A DNA stretch of 64,000 bases, taken from positions 186,001-250,000 of the forward strand of contig NZ_JACWMW010000003.1 in the NCBI RefSeq assembly GCF_014773275.1, read 5' to 3'. Positions 1-9,913 of this stretch are shown here, piece after piece. The first letter of the stretch is position 1. Every line of letters begins with the position of its first letter. The position numbers and the translations under genes were made by a program. The DNA comes from Mucilaginibacter rigui (lineage in GTDB: Bacteria > Bacteroidota > Bacteroidia > Sphingobacteriales > Sphingobacteriaceae). The notes below the pieces were generated by a model. It had not been told where the DNA came from. It did not search any database and worked only from the letters and a program-made list of their open reading frames with translations.

Positions 1-1812
1 AAATTGTAAATAAACCTTGCTGTGGGTATGTAATTAAAAGTACGGGTTGAGGTTTCAAAATTGTGCGACTGCCCATCGAGCGTAGCAGGTTGCACGGCTA
101 AACCAACGGTGTAATTATATTTAGCCTCAACACCGCGCAGGTTTAACCCAAAGCGGTTGGTGACGAACTGGTAATTATATAAAGTGCTTAGCGAATCTAC
201 ATACGTTTGTTTGCCGGTAACCGGGTCAATATTGTAGTTGTAGCGGTTATTATCGGTATTTGATCGGCTGTAGCTGTAATTTGCTTCCAGGTAGGTGCTT
301 TTGCCAACCGGCTCGGTATAGCTCAGGTTAATATTCCCTCTTGCCGAACTATTATTTGTATTGATCTGCTGGAATAATGGGGTTATAATGCTATCCTGCC
401 GGGTAGTGTATTGGTCGTTCAGGTCCTGCGTGTTTTTTGAAAAGCTGATGCCTGTATTGATGCTAAAGTTACGCCCCTTCTTTTTAAACTTATGGTTGTA
501 AAGCACACTTACACCGCCGCTTGGCGATGTAGCATTGGTAAGCGCCAGTTCATTGCCGTTTATCAGGGTATTTTTACGCATGTTACTGAATGTATCGATG
601 TTGGTGCTGTTTGATGAATTATAAGAAAAGCTCGGGCTTATCTTCATATAATTTGCGGTATCAATACGGTATTCTATATTAAAACCAAACCGGTGGTTAA
701 TGTTATGTGTGCGGCCGGTACTGTTATCATTATTAATAATTGCACCGCTTTGAAAAAGGTTTTGTGTTTGCGATGTGCTGGTAGTTAGCCTGTCCCTGTC
801 GGCAAAACTATAGCTGCCGTAAGCGGTTATTTTTTTACCCCATTCGTCGCGGTAATTGAAGCCTGCAGATTTATTTGTGGTTATGCCGTTTGCCGTACTG
901 ATGCCACTCCCTGCGTCACCGCCACCGCCCCCACGGCCGCCCCGGCCACCTCCGCTGCCGCCGCTGCCCAGGTTAAACGAATTGGTGTTGTTATTATTCC
1001 AGGTACCTATAAGGGCAATCTGTCTATCCTCCTTAAAATTATTGGCCGATAGTTTAGCAAGGTAACGGTCATCATTACCGGCGCCTACCGTGGCCTGCCC
1101 AAAATTGCCGGTGCGCTTTCCTTTTTGTATGGTGATGTTTAAAACCTTATCAGGTTCGCCGGTTTTGATGCCGGTTAGGTTGGCCTGGTCGCCGTAATCG
1201 TCAATTACCTGTATGTTGTCAACAATATCGGCGGGCAGGTTTTGAGTGGCTGTTTGCACATCGCCGGTAAAATAATCCTTACCGTTAACGCGTACCTTGG
1301 TTACCTGTTTGCCATGGGCGGTAACATTTCCATCCTTGTCAACAGTAATACCCGGCATCTTCTTGATGAGGTCTTCCACCTGCGACCCTTCCCGCACCTT
1401 ATATGCTGCGGCATTATACTGTATAGTATCTTCTTTAATAACTATAGGGATAACCGCAGTAATATTTACCACGCCAAGGTAATTCATCTGGATGCTGAGT
1501 TTGATAGGGGGAAGCAAGATTGGCTTTGTATCACTATCAGTAGTGTACTTACGTGTAAACCCCTGGTAACCCAACCCTGATACCGTTAGCTTAAAGTTTT
1601 TCCCTTTTACACCCGTAAAATGATACGCGCCTTTAATATCGCTTGTAGTAACTATACTATCCGCGTTTGAAATGAGTTTAATAGTAATGCCCGGCACAGC
1701 GCCAAGCGTATCGGTAACAGTCCCGCTAACTTCACGTGGCTGCTGTGCAAACACATGATGAGGAAATAATAAAGAGCAAAACAAAAGAACAAGGGGTATA
1801 AATTTTGTCATG
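1..1812 (-). CDS. Outer-membrane beta-barrel (TonB-dependent-receptor-like) protein, 3' end outside window
   Basis: Reading the minus strand from the ATG at 1812 gives at least 604 uninterrupted codons to the window edge. The N-terminus is a signal peptide ending in HHVFAQQ. Next comes a carboxypeptidase-regulatory-like beta-sandwich (about residues 25-105; VSGTVTDTLGAVPG), then a plug-like region (about 120-220) with VEDLIKKMPGITVDKDGNV and VRVNGKDYFTGD, both typical of the Bacteroidota outer-membrane beta-barrel family. A glycine/arginine-rich loop lies at about residues 281-301, and the rest reads as barrel strands. No SusD-like partner is visible, so I do not call it SusC. The substrate is unknown. 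It is divergent from the desaturase, and its upstream region holds a 19-bp direct repeat. Confidence 0.85.
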
Positions 1813-1870
1813 GCTGTTGATATTTAGCTAATGACAATCAATGTATTACTAAGTTTAAATATTAAAGGCA

Positions 1871-1921
1871 TCGTCATACAATTGTTGCAGGGAGTAATGT
1901 GGTCGTCATACAAATGTTGCA
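1871..1921. promoter_or_regulatory. Pair of near-identical 19-bp direct repeats, possible operator
   Basis: TCGTCATACAATTGTTGCA (1871-1889) recurs as TCGTCATACAAATGTTGCA (1903-1921), with one mismatch and start points 32 bp apart, about three helical turns. Each copy contains an imperfect dyad (TACAA..TTGCA). They sit 59-109 bp upstream of the receptor start in the gap shared with the desaturase, where a regulator could act on either gene. The regulator is unknown. Confidence 0.4.
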
Positions 1922-1991
1922 ATAGACCAGACACTTTAATGACAAATTAATTATTTATTAAACTTTTTAACATTTATTGAAAACCTTTCGG

Positions 1992-1999
1992 TATCTTTA
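1992..1999 (+). promoter_or_regulatory. Candidate -7 box of the desaturase promoter
   Basis: TATCTTTA matches the Bacteroidota primary-sigma -7 consensus TAnnTTTG at all but the last base and lies 52 bp before the desaturase ATG in an AT-rich stretch. I see no well-spaced -33 TTTG, so the assignment is tentative. Confidence 0.35.
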
Positions 2000-2051
2000 A
2001 TGCGTAAGTCCCCCTATACAACCAATTGATTAAACTAAAATCCCGCTACTA

Positions 2052-3143
2052 ATGGCATTTATACACGAGGTGTTGCAAGAACCATCTTACGGATGGAAAA
2101 ACGCCGACGGCGAACTTTCAAAGCCAACCCCCAAACAGATTTTCTCTGAATTTTTTTCCCGTTTAAACGTATTTAAGGATAAAAAAAACTGGCTCTCTTT
2201 CATGAGCTGGGGTATGGTACTTTTCCTTGCGCCGTTCCTGTTCCTGTTTGTATTTAAGTATTTTTCTGTAACCGGCTTAATTATAGCTTTTGTATACAGT
2301 ATGATAGTAATGGGTACGCATGGTACTATATGGTACCACCGGTATTGTACCCATGGCGCCTTTAAATTTAAAAACAATTTTTGGCGTTTCTTTACTCAAA
2401 ACCTTACCCTTAAAATTATTCCCGAGGAGATCTATGCTATATCGCACCATGTGCACCATGCATTATCTGATACCCCGGGCGATCCCTATAACGCGCAGGG
2501 CGGTTTCCTGTACTGTTTTTTAGCTGATGCAAATCACCAGCCTGTTAATCGTAATTTAGATGAGAAAGGTTACAACCGTTGCCTTACTTTAATGAAACAT
2601 ACCGGCGTTACATGCAATACATACGCGCAGTATAAAAAATGGGGGTCGGTTGCTAACCCGTTCCACATGGTATTGGGTGTTGTTGCCAACTGGGCATTTT
2701 GGTTTGCCGTATTTTACCTGCTTGGCGGGCCGGGTTTAGCATGTGCTATTTTTGGCGCGGCCGGTTTTTGGGCTGTTGGTGTACGTACCTTTAACTATGA
2801 AGGCCACGGAAAAGGCGAAGACAAACGCCGGGATGGAATAGACCATAACCGTAAGGACATGTCGGTTAACCAGCTTTGGCCGGGTATTGTTGCCGGCGAA
2901 TGGCATAATAACCATCACTTGTACCCAAAAAGTGCGCGTTCGGGCTTTAAGCCTCACCAGGTTGACGGTGCGTGGTATTACATCAAATTTATGAGCATGG
3001 TAGGGGCAATAAGCCATTACCACGATTCGAAAAAGCAGTTCTATAAAGATTATATTAAAGTACCTGTTACAGAAACTATAGTAGCTAAGCCAGTTTTTTG
3101 CCCAACAACGGGTAAGCAGATCTTTGCAACGGAAGTTATTTAA
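2052..3143 (+). CDS. Membrane acyl-CoA/fatty-acid desaturase (delta-9 type)
   Basis: A 363-residue integral-membrane di-iron desaturase. The three histidine boxes are complete: HRYCTH (residues 96-101), HHVHH (132-136) and HNNHH (285-289). Hydrophobic segments flank box I (about 51-90) and lie between boxes II and III (about 204-245). The family inserts a double bond into saturated acyl chains using O2 and an electron donor; the length and box spacing fit stearoyl-CoA delta-9 desaturases, but the regiospecificity is not proven by sequence. It is monocistronic: a near-consensus -7 box lies upstream and a strong terminator downstream. Its job is probably adjustment of membrane fluidity. Confidence 0.92.
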   Translation: MAFIHEVLQEPSYGWKNADGELSKPTPKQIFSEFFSRLNVFKDKKNWLSFMSWGMVLFLAPFLFLFVFKYFSVTGLIIAFVYSMIVMGTHGTIWYHRYCTHGAFKFKNNFWRFFTQNLTLKIIPEEIYAISHHVHHALSDTPGDPYNAQGGFLYCFLADANHQPVNRNLDEKGYNRCLTLMKHTGVTCNTYAQYKKWGSVANPFHMVLGVVANWAFWFAVFYLLGGPGLACAIFGAAGFWAVGVRTFNYEGHGKGEDKRRDGIDHNRKDMSVNQLWPGIVAGEWHNNHHLYPKSARSGFKPHQVDGAWYYIKFMSMVGAISHYHDSKKQFYKDYIKVPVTETIVAKPVFCPTTGKQIFATEVI

Positions 3144-3179
3144 CACATATTGATACTATTTTAACTTGTTATGCGGGTT

Positions 3180-3219
3180 AAAACAAAAAAGGGGTGCGGA
3201 AGCACCCCTTTTTTGTTTT
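3180..3219. terminator. Rho-independent terminator after the desaturase
   Basis: GGGGTGC / GCACCCC stem (3191-3197 with 3202-3208) with a GGAA tetraloop, extended by an A-tract on the left and a T-tract on the right. The A-flank/T-flank symmetry would let it work in either direction. Confidence 0.9.
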
Positions 3220-3292
3220 AAAGCTGGTTTAAACTGGTTTTTTTATAAATGAATATATATCTTAGTCAACCAATTAACAAAGCCTAACGCTC

Positions 3293-4834
3293 ATGCTCAA
3301 AAAAACTATTTGCTTATTTACCGGCATGCTGGTAAGTGCTGTGTTTGTTGCGAACATTTATGCGCAAAACAGGCCGGCAGGTATATTTGATGGCAATAGT
3401 GACGTAGGGCCGGTGAAAAACAAAGGTAGTGTTGTTTATAATGCTGCCAACCAGCAGTACACGGTTACTGGCTCAGGTACCAATATCTGGTTCGGTAAGG
3501 ATGAATTTCATTTTGTGTGGAAACGCGTAAAAGGCGATTTTATATTACGTACAAATACCGCGTTTGTTGGCAAAGGCACCGAGGCACACCGCAAGTTAGG
3601 GCTGATGGTGCGTAAGTCCTTAAATGGCACATCTGCACATGTTAACGCTGTTGTACATGGCGATGGGCTAACCTCGCTGCAATACCGTGTTGCCGATGGC
3701 GATAGTACTAAAGAGCAAAAGTCGGCCATTACAGCCGCCGATGTTATCCAGCTGGAAAGAAAAGGCAAAACCTACACCATGTCTGTAGCGCGTAAAGGTG
3801 ATGTGTTTGGCCCCGAAGAAAAAATAGATCTTAACCTGGGCGATGAGGTTTACGTGGGCATTTTTGTTTGCTCGCATAACCCGGCTGTGTCAGAGAAAGC
3901 CATATTCAGCAATGTAAGGATAGTTACACCCGCTCCGGCCGACCTGGTGACTTATAAACAATACCTGGGCAGCAATATCGAGATACTGGATATGCAAACG
4001 CAAAACAGCCGTATTATATACCAATCCCCAAAATCATTACAGGCACCCAACTGGACTGTTGATAACAAGTCGCTTATTTACAACAGCGAGGGTTTACTAT
4101 ATAAATATAACCTGGCTACAAATATACCGGTCGTATTAAATACAGGCGCGGCCAAAGGCAATAATAACGATCACGTTTTATCATTCGATGGCAAATGGCT
4201 AACCATAAGCAATAACGATAATGGCAGCCCTTCTGTAGGTTTCGTTGTGCCGGTAACCGGAGGTGAACCACGCCGGGTTACCGAAACAGGCAAAGGCGCC
4301 TCATATATGCATGGCTGGTCGCCGGATGGTAAATTCCTGGTTTTTTGCGGCGAACGTAATAAGGAGTATGATGTTTACCGCGTGCCCGTTGCAGGCGGCC
4401 CTGAAGAAAGGTTGACCAACACGCCCGGCCTTGATGATGGCCCGGAGTACACACCCGACGGTAAATTTATCTACTTTAATTCGGTACGCAGTGGTTTAAT
4501 GCAGGTTTGGCGCATGAATGCCGATGGCAGCAACCAAATGCAGGTCACTAACGATGATAATAACAACTGGTTCCCGCATGTATCGCCCGATGGTAAATGG
4601 ATAGTGTTTATCACTTTCCTTAAAAGCGAAGTTGCCCCCGGCGATCATCCTTTCTATAAGCACGTTTACCTGCGTGTAATGCCAATTACAGGCGGGCAGC
4701 CAAAAGTAGTTGCGTATTTATATGGCGGGCAGGGTACTATCAATACACCATCCTGGTCGCCTGATAGTAAGCATATTGCCTTTGTAAGTAATACCAATCT
4801 TTTGTTTCCGGCGTTTCCTATAAGTAACAACTAA
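3293..4834 (+). CDS. Secreted PD40/TolB-like beta-propeller protein with N-terminal beta-sandwich domain
   Basis: 513 residues. A signal peptide (about 1-24, ending NIYAQ) is followed by an LamG/DUF1349-like beta-sandwich (about 28-215; carbohydrate-binding-like folds are common here) and a C-terminal six-bladed propeller made of WD40-like PD40 repeats. These are visible as repeated SPDGK-type turns: WSPDGKFLVF, YTPDGKFIYF, VSPDGKWIVF and WSPDSKHIAF. No catalytic motif is recognisable; the protein may bind sugar or act as a periplasmic scaffold. It starts the same-strand sugar-oxidation block and lies 22 bp before a Tat-exported isomerase, so co-expression is likely. Confidence 0.8.
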   Translation: MLKKTICLFTGMLVSAVFVANIYAQNRPAGIFDGNSDVGPVKNKGSVVYNAANQQYTVTGSGTNIWFGKDEFHFVWKRVKGDFILRTNTAFVGKGTEAHRKLGLMVRKSLNGTSAHVNAVVHGDGLTSLQYRVADGDSTKEQKSAITAADVIQLERKGKTYTMSVARKGDVFGPEEKIDLNLGDEVYVGIFVCSHNPAVSEKAIFSNVRIVTPAPADLVTYKQYLGSNIEILDMQTQNSRIIYQSPKSLQAPNWTVDNKSLIYNSEGLLYKYNLATNIPVVLNTGAAKGNNNDHVLSFDGKWLTISNNDNGSPSVGFVVPVTGGEPRRVTETGKGASYMHGWSPDGKFLVFCGERNKEYDVYRVPVAGGPEERLTNTPGLDDGPEYTPDGKFIYFNSVRSGLMQVWRMNADGSNQMQVTNDDNNNWFPHVSPDGKWIVFITFLKSEVAPGDHPFYKHVYLRVMPITGGQPKVVAYLYGGQGTINTPSWSPDSKHIAFVSNTNLLFPAFPISNN

Positions 4835-4856
4835 ATCTCAATTAAAACCCAATAAA

Positions 4857-5771
4857 ATGACATCATCACGCAGAACCTTTTTAAAAAACAGCGCCATTGC
4901 GGCAACTGCCGCGGCCTTAATGCCAAATGATCTGTTTGCAGCACCCGCCCAGATCCAAAGGGTAGGTATCCAATTGTACTCGGTACGCGATGCAATGATG
5001 AAAGACCCGGCAGGCACCTTAAAAAAGTTGTCAGATATGGGTTATCAGCACGTAGAGCATGCTAATTATATTAACCGCAAGTTTTACGGGTGGACCGCAA
5101 AAGAGTTTAAAAAAGTATTAGATGACCTTGGACTGCAAATGCCAAGCGGGCATACCGTGATGACTTCGGCACATTGGGATACCGCCACAAACGATTTTAC
5201 CGATGCCTGGAAATATACCGTTGAAGATGCAGCCGCCATGGGCCAAAAATTTGTAATAAGCCCCTGGATGGATGAGAAAGTACGCCATGATACAGACCTA
5301 CTTAAACGCACAATGGATCAGTTTAACAAAAGTGGCGAACTGTGCCAAAAATATAACATGAAATTTGGTTACCACAACCACGATTTTGAATTTACCACCA
5401 TGGTAGGTAATATGCGCCTGTTTGATTATATCATGAAGAATACCGACCCCAACAGGGTTTCGCAGCAGCTGGATATTGGTAATATGTATGGCCGTGAGAA
5501 CGATGCTATATCTATTATTAACAAATATCCGGGAAGGTTTATCTCTATGCACGTTAAAGACGAGGTGAAGAGTGCTACCAATACCGAAGGTACAGGGTAT
5601 GAGAGCACCATATTAGGCAGGGGTGTGTTACCGGTAAAAGAGGTATTAAAAGCAGCTAAAAAAACCGGCGGCACCGTGTACCTGATAATTGAGCAGGAAT
5701 CGTACCAGGGCATGGATCCGATTGATTGTGTAAAAATTGATTTACAAACCATGAAAAAGTGGGGATATTAA
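4857..5771 (+). CDS. Tat-exported sugar phosphate isomerase/epimerase-like TIM-barrel protein
   Basis: 304 residues. The N-terminus carries a twin-arginine signal (SSRRTFLKNSAIAATAAAL), cleaved near LFAAPA, so the product is probably periplasmic or surface-located. The mature part is a xylose-isomerase-like TIM barrel (Pfam AP_endonuc_2 family): GIQLYSVRDAM, then the metal-site regions GYHNHDFEF and QLDIGN, then MHVKDE and a final IIEQE. Family members isomerise or epimerise sugars using a divalent metal; the substrate here is unknown. Together with the paralogues at 16069 and 17010 it forms a set of secreted isomerases in the GMC dehydrogenase block, consistent with handling oxidised sugars outside the cytoplasm. 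Confidence 0.85.
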   Translation: MTSSRRTFLKNSAIAATAAALMPNDLFAAPAQIQRVGIQLYSVRDAMMKDPAGTLKKLSDMGYQHVEHANYINRKFYGWTAKEFKKVLDDLGLQMPSGHTVMTSAHWDTATNDFTDAWKYTVEDAAAMGQKFVISPWMDEKVRHDTDLLKRTMDQFNKSGELCQKYNMKFGYHNHDFEFTTMVGNMRLFDYIMKNTDPNRVSQQLDIGNMYGRENDAISIINKYPGRFISMHVKDEVKSATNTEGTGYESTILGRGVLPVKEVLKAAKKTGGTVYLIIEQESYQGMDPIDCVKIDLQTMKKWGY

Positions 5772-5845
5772 GAGTTTAAAGGTACTTTAACGGCTCCTAA
5801 TTGTATTTTTAACACTCAGGTCATTATAAACTATTGAATTTGAAT

Positions 5846-6400
5846 ATGAACCGCAGAATTGCGATACGGAACATGGCCCTTATTTTAGGCAGCGCGGCGG
5901 TTTTGCCATCGTGCTTAAGCGATAAGGGTAAAGCTGTTGTACAGTTAAAACACCTTAAAATTGATGCCGACCAGGAAAATCTGGTAAATAATCTTACAGA
6001 AACCATACTGCCCAAAACCGATACCCCCGGCGCTATGGATCTTGGCATCAATCTTTTTGTTTTTAAAATGATTGATGATTGCTATGATAAAGAGCACCGT
6101 GCCGATTTTATTACCGGCTTAAGTGATTTTGCTGCCGAAGCCAAAAAACAATTGGGTAAATCATTTAATGACAGTACCGCTAAAGAGCGTGTTACGTTTG
6201 TAAGCGGTATCGACAAAAAAAGCAAAGACGAAAAATATAAGGATAATACAAAGCTGATAGCTTTCTACAAAATGGTAAAAGACCAAACTGTGTTTGGCTA
6301 CACCACATCCCAATATTTTATGACGAAGCAAATAGTATATGAATTGGTTCCGGGGCGGTATAATGCCATGTTCCCGGTTAAAAGTAAAGCTACAGCGTAA
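5846..6400 (+). CDS. Gluconate 2-dehydrogenase subunit 3 family small subunit (dehydrogenase partner)
   Basis: 184 residues from the ATG at 5846. I prefer this to a TTG four codons upstream because the resulting MNRRIAIRNMALILG matches the start of the paralogue at 11415 (MNRRDAISRVGLILG). The N-terminus resembles a Tat signal with a lipobox-like LPSC. The remainder contains the family hallmark LTETILPKTDTPGAMD followed by an alpha-helical region. In known GMC sugar dehydrogenases this subunit carries the export signal and takes the folded flavoprotein across the membrane. Its stop codon overlaps the ATG of the GMC gene (TAATG), implying translational coupling and a stoichiometric complex. 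Confidence 0.88.
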   Translation: MNRRIAIRNMALILGSAAVLPSCLSDKGKAVVQLKHLKIDADQENLVNNLTETILPKTDTPGAMDLGINLFVFKMIDDCYDKEHRADFITGLSDFAAEAKKQLGKSFNDSTAKERVTFVSGIDKKSKDEKYKDNTKLIAFYKMVKDQTVFGYTTSQYFMTKQIVYELVPGRYNAMFPVKSKATA

Positions 6401-8115
6401 TGGCTAATTTAAATATTGATAGTGTAAAGGATCGTACGTTTGATGCCATCGTTATAGGGTCGGGTATGAGTGGTGGCTGGGCCGCGAAAGAGTTTACAGA
6501 CAAAGGCTTAAAAACGCTTGTTTTAGAGCGTGGCCGCGACGTAAAGCATCTAAAAGATTATCCAACAACAAACTTATATCCCTGGGAATTCCCGCATCAT
6601 GGCGTACTGCCCGATGACGTGCAAAAAGCAAACCCTATAGTGAACCGCTGCTATGCATTTGGTGAAGATGCTGCTCACTTTTTTGTAAAGGATGCTGAGC
6701 ATCCCTACGTTCAGGAAAAACCTTTTGACTGGATCCGCGGATATCAAACCGGCGGCAAATCCCTTTTGTGGGCACGCCAAACCCAGCGATGGAGCGATTT
6801 TGACTTTGAAGGCCCTGCCCGTGATGGTTTCGCGGTTGACTGGCCTATCCGTTATGCCGATATCGCACCCTGGTACAGCTATGTTGAGAGATTTGCAGGC
6901 ATATCAGGTAACCGCGACGGTTTAGACGAACTGCCCGACGGTGAATTTTTACCGGCTTTCCCGCTGAATGCTGTAGAAACCTATTTTAGTAACCACGTTA
7001 AAAAAACATACAAGAACAGGCACGTAATAAGCGCACGTTGTGCACACTTATCAAAACCCAACCAGATCCATTTAGACCAGGGCAGGGGCCAGTGCCAGGA
7101 ACGTACCTTATGCCAGCGCGGTTGCCCGTTTGGCGGCTACTTCAGCGCTAATTCATCAACTATTCCGTGGGCGTTAAAATCCGGTCATTGTACATTAAGG
7201 CCGCATTCGGTTGTCGAATCTATTATTTACGACGATAAAAAAGGCAAGGCAACCGGTGTAAGGGTTATTGATGCCAACACCAAAGAAGCCATAGAATACT
7301 ATGCCGAGGTTATTTTTGTTAACGCGGCTGCCTTAAACAGCAACCTGATACTGCTTAACTCAACATCAAGCCGTTTCCCCAATGGCTTGGGCAATGATAG
7401 CGGTACCCTGGGTAAATATGTAGCATTCCATAATTATTCGGCGCATATAAACGCTGAGTACGATGGCGCTAAGGAATGGACAACAGATGGCCGCAACCCT
7501 GCAGGTGGTGGCTACATACCGCGTTTCAGGAATGTTTATAAACAGGAAACCGACTTTTTACGCGGCTATGCCTGTGGTTTTAGTGCATACCGCTGGGAAC
7601 AGAACAGCAGCGATGGTATTGGCCAGGACCTGAAAAATAACCTGGTTAAAAAAGACCTGAGTAGCTGGCACGTAGGCTCGCACATGATGGGCGAAACCAT
7701 CCCTAAGGAAACAAACTATGTTGCATTGGATAAATCACTGAAAGATCCATGGGGCATTCCCCAGTTAAAAATCTCGGTTGATTATGATGATAACGACGAG
7801 AAAATGAAAAAGGATTATGTGGAGCAGATGACAGAGATGTTTACATCGGCGGGTTTCACCAACATCCAGGCATCAACAGACCACAGGGCACCGGGGCTTG
7901 ATATCCATGAAATGGGTGGGGTACGTATGGGCAATGACCCAAAAACATCAATGCTTGATAAGTGGCACCGCCTGCACGCCTGTAAAAATGTATACGTTAC
8001 CGACGGAGCCAGCATGACATCAACAAGTTGCCAAAATCCATCGCTTACTTATATGGCTTTTACCGCCCGAGCGGTAAACCATGCCATAGGCGAAATGAAA
8101 AAGCGCAATGTGTAA
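6400..8115 (+). CDS. GMC-family FAD dehydrogenase (glycoside 3-dehydrogenase/gluconate dehydrogenase-like) 1
   Basis: 571 residues. The FAD-binding Rossmann motif GSGMSGG gives G20-x-G22-xx-G25. The C-terminal GMC domain has HEMGGVRMG and CQNPSLTYMA, which hold the usual His/Asn catalytic pair. A mid-protein three-cysteine motif CQERTLCQRGC (C-X5-C-X3-C) is shared with the two other GMC proteins in the window and could hold an Fe-S cluster. It has no signal peptide of its own, so export with the overlapping small subunit at 5846 is likely. The expected role is oxidation of a sugar or glycoside hydroxyl with electrons passed to a cytochrome c such as the one at 14350. The substrate is not determined from sequence. 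Confidence 0.88.
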   Translation: MANLNIDSVKDRTFDAIVIGSGMSGGWAAKEFTDKGLKTLVLERGRDVKHLKDYPTTNLYPWEFPHHGVLPDDVQKANPIVNRCYAFGEDAAHFFVKDAEHPYVQEKPFDWIRGYQTGGKSLLWARQTQRWSDFDFEGPARDGFAVDWPIRYADIAPWYSYVERFAGISGNRDGLDELPDGEFLPAFPLNAVETYFSNHVKKTYKNRHVISARCAHLSKPNQIHLDQGRGQCQERTLCQRGCPFGGYFSANSSTIPWALKSGHCTLRPHSVVESIIYDDKKGKATGVRVIDANTKEAIEYYAEVIFVNAAALNSNLILLNSTSSRFPNGLGNDSGTLGKYVAFHNYSAHINAEYDGAKEWTTDGRNPAGGGYIPRFRNVYKQETDFLRGYACGFSAYRWEQNSSDGIGQDLKNNLVKKDLSSWHVGSHMMGETIPKETNYVALDKSLKDPWGIPQLKISVDYDDNDEKMKKDYVEQMTEMFTSAGFTNIQASTDHRAPGLDIHEMGGVRMGNDPKTSMLDKWHRLHACKNVYVTDGASMTSTSCQNPSLTYMAFTARAVNHAIGEMKKRNV

Positions 8116-8212
8116 AAAAAACACAATGAAAAAAGGTTTGTAAAATAATTTTTATTCATACATTAGACGGAACAACCAATTACGTAATAAATTTATTTAA
8201 CGCTATACTTTT

Positions 8213-9892
8213 ATGTCTACAAACACTTATGACGCAATAGTCATTGGTTCAGGTATCTCAGGCGGCTGGGCTGCAAAAGAACTGACCGAGAAGGGCTTAA
8301 AAACCATCATGTTAGAGCGCGGTAAAAATATCGAGCACATTAAAGATTATGTTAATGCCAACAAAGGCCCGTGGGAATTTGAACACAGGGGCGGACGAAC
8401 GCAAAAAATGATCGAGGATTATCCCGTTTTAAAACGCGATTACCCGCTAAATGAAACTAACCTTGACTATTGGACCAACGAAAAAGAGAGCCCGTATACC
8501 GAGATCAAACGTTTCGATTGGTTTAGGGGGTACCACGTAGGTGGCCGCTCGTTAATGTGGGGCAGGCAATCATACCGCTGGCACGATACCGATTTTGAAG
8601 CTAATGCAAAAGATGGTATCGGTACCGACTGGCCTATCCGTTATAAGGATCTGCATGACTGGTATGGCTATGCAGAAAGATTTGCCGGTATCTCCGGTAA
8701 TAAAGATGGCGTTCCAATTCTTCCTGATGGCGATTTTATGCCGCCAATGGATATGAACATTGTAGAAAAAGATGTTCAGAAACGTTATAAAGAATTTTAT
8801 AAAGATTCAAGGCATTTCATTATTGGCCGTACAGCCAATATCACTGTGCCGCATAATAACCGTACTAACTGCCAGTACCGTAACAAGTGTTGGTTAGGTT
8901 GCCCGTTTGGTGCTTATTTCAGTACCCAGTCGGCTACATTGCCTGCGGCAATGGCAACTGGTAATTTAACGCTTCGCCCGTGGTCAATCGTAACCAAGAT
9001 CATTTACGATAAAGACACCAAGAAGGCTAAAGGTGTTGAGATATTGGATGCTGAAACCAACAAAACATATGAATTTTTCGCCAAAATAGTTTTCGTTAAC
9101 GCATCTGCATTAAACAGTGCCTGGGTATTAATGAACTCGGCTACCGATGTATGGGAAGGTGGCTTAGGCAGCAGCAGCGGCCAATTGGGGCATAACCTAA
9201 TGGACCACCACTTAGGTGTGGGTGCAGGCGGCCGTGTAGAAGGCTTTGAAGATAAATACACCTTTGGCCGTAGGGCTAATGGTATTTACATACCTCGTTA
9301 CCGTAACTTAAACGGCGAAAAGCGCGATTATATCCGTGGGTTTGGTTACCAGGGTGGCGGCAGCCGCAGTGGCTGGGGCCGTGATATTGCCGAACTGAAT
9401 ATTGGTGGCGACTTTAAAGATGCATTAACCGAACCAGGAAGCTGGGGCTTTGGTATGGGTGGTTTCGGCGAAACTCTTCCATATCACGAAAATCGTGTTT
9501 ACCTTGATAAAACTAAGAAAGATAAATGGGGCTTGCCAATTCTGGCTATTGATGCAGAGTGTAAAGATAACGAGCGTAAAATGCGTATCGATATGATGAA
9601 TGATGCAAAAGAAATGCTGGAGAACGCTGGTGTTAAAGATGTACAAACCTACACATCAGAGCCGGTATTAGGCCGTGGTATTCACGAAATGGGTACAGCA
9701 CGTATGGGCCGCGATCCAAAATCATCAGTATTGAATGGTAACAACCAGGTTTGGGATGCTAAAAACGTGTTTGTAACAGACGGTGCCGCTATGGCTTCGG
9801 CAGCATGCCAAAACCCATCGCTTACCTACATGGCACTTACCGCCCGTGCAGCTGATTTTGCTGTAAAAGAATTGAAAAAAGGTAACATTTAA
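8213..9892 (+). CDS. GMC-family FAD dehydrogenase 2
   Basis: 559 residues, paralogous to the gene before it. It has G12-x-G14-xx-G17 (GSGISGG), a C-terminal HEMGTARMG and CQNPSLTYMA, and the cysteine motif CQYRNKCWLGC with the same C-X5-C-X3-C spacing. No signal peptide is seen. It is separated from GMC 1 by 97 bp of AT-rich sequence that may hold its own promoter, and is followed 21 bp later by a Tat-signal Gfo/Idh/MocA protein and then the second small subunit (11415), its most plausible export partner. The divergence between GMC 1 and GMC 2 suggests different sugar substrates. Confidence 0.87.
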   Translation: MSTNTYDAIVIGSGISGGWAAKELTEKGLKTIMLERGKNIEHIKDYVNANKGPWEFEHRGGRTQKMIEDYPVLKRDYPLNETNLDYWTNEKESPYTEIKRFDWFRGYHVGGRSLMWGRQSYRWHDTDFEANAKDGIGTDWPIRYKDLHDWYGYAERFAGISGNKDGVPILPDGDFMPPMDMNIVEKDVQKRYKEFYKDSRHFIIGRTANITVPHNNRTNCQYRNKCWLGCPFGAYFSTQSATLPAAMATGNLTLRPWSIVTKIIYDKDTKKAKGVEILDAETNKTYEFFAKIVFVNASALNSAWVLMNSATDVWEGGLGSSSGQLGHNLMDHHLGVGAGGRVEGFEDKYTFGRRANGIYIPRYRNLNGEKRDYIRGFGYQGGGSRSGWGRDIAELNIGGDFKDALTEPGSWGFGMGGFGETLPYHENRVYLDKTKKDKWGLPILAIDAECKDNERKMRIDMMNDAKEMLENAGVKDVQTYTSEPVLGRGIHEMGTARMGRDPKSSVLNGNNQVWDAKNVFVTDGAAMASAACQNPSLTYMALTARAADFAVKELKKGNI

Positions 9893-9913
9893 CAGTATTG
9901 AAATTCGACTACA

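Noticed and set aside
856..1065. 69-residue proline-rich ORF on the plus strand
   Set aside because: It is the antisense of the Gly/Arg-rich loop in the outer-membrane receptor gene; the proline run is a mirror of the glycine codons.
1..1812. SusC-type polysaccharide-utilisation receptor
   Set aside because: No SusD-like gene is next to it and the N-terminal and plug sequence fits the general outer-membrane beta-barrel family better; the downstream end is outside the window.
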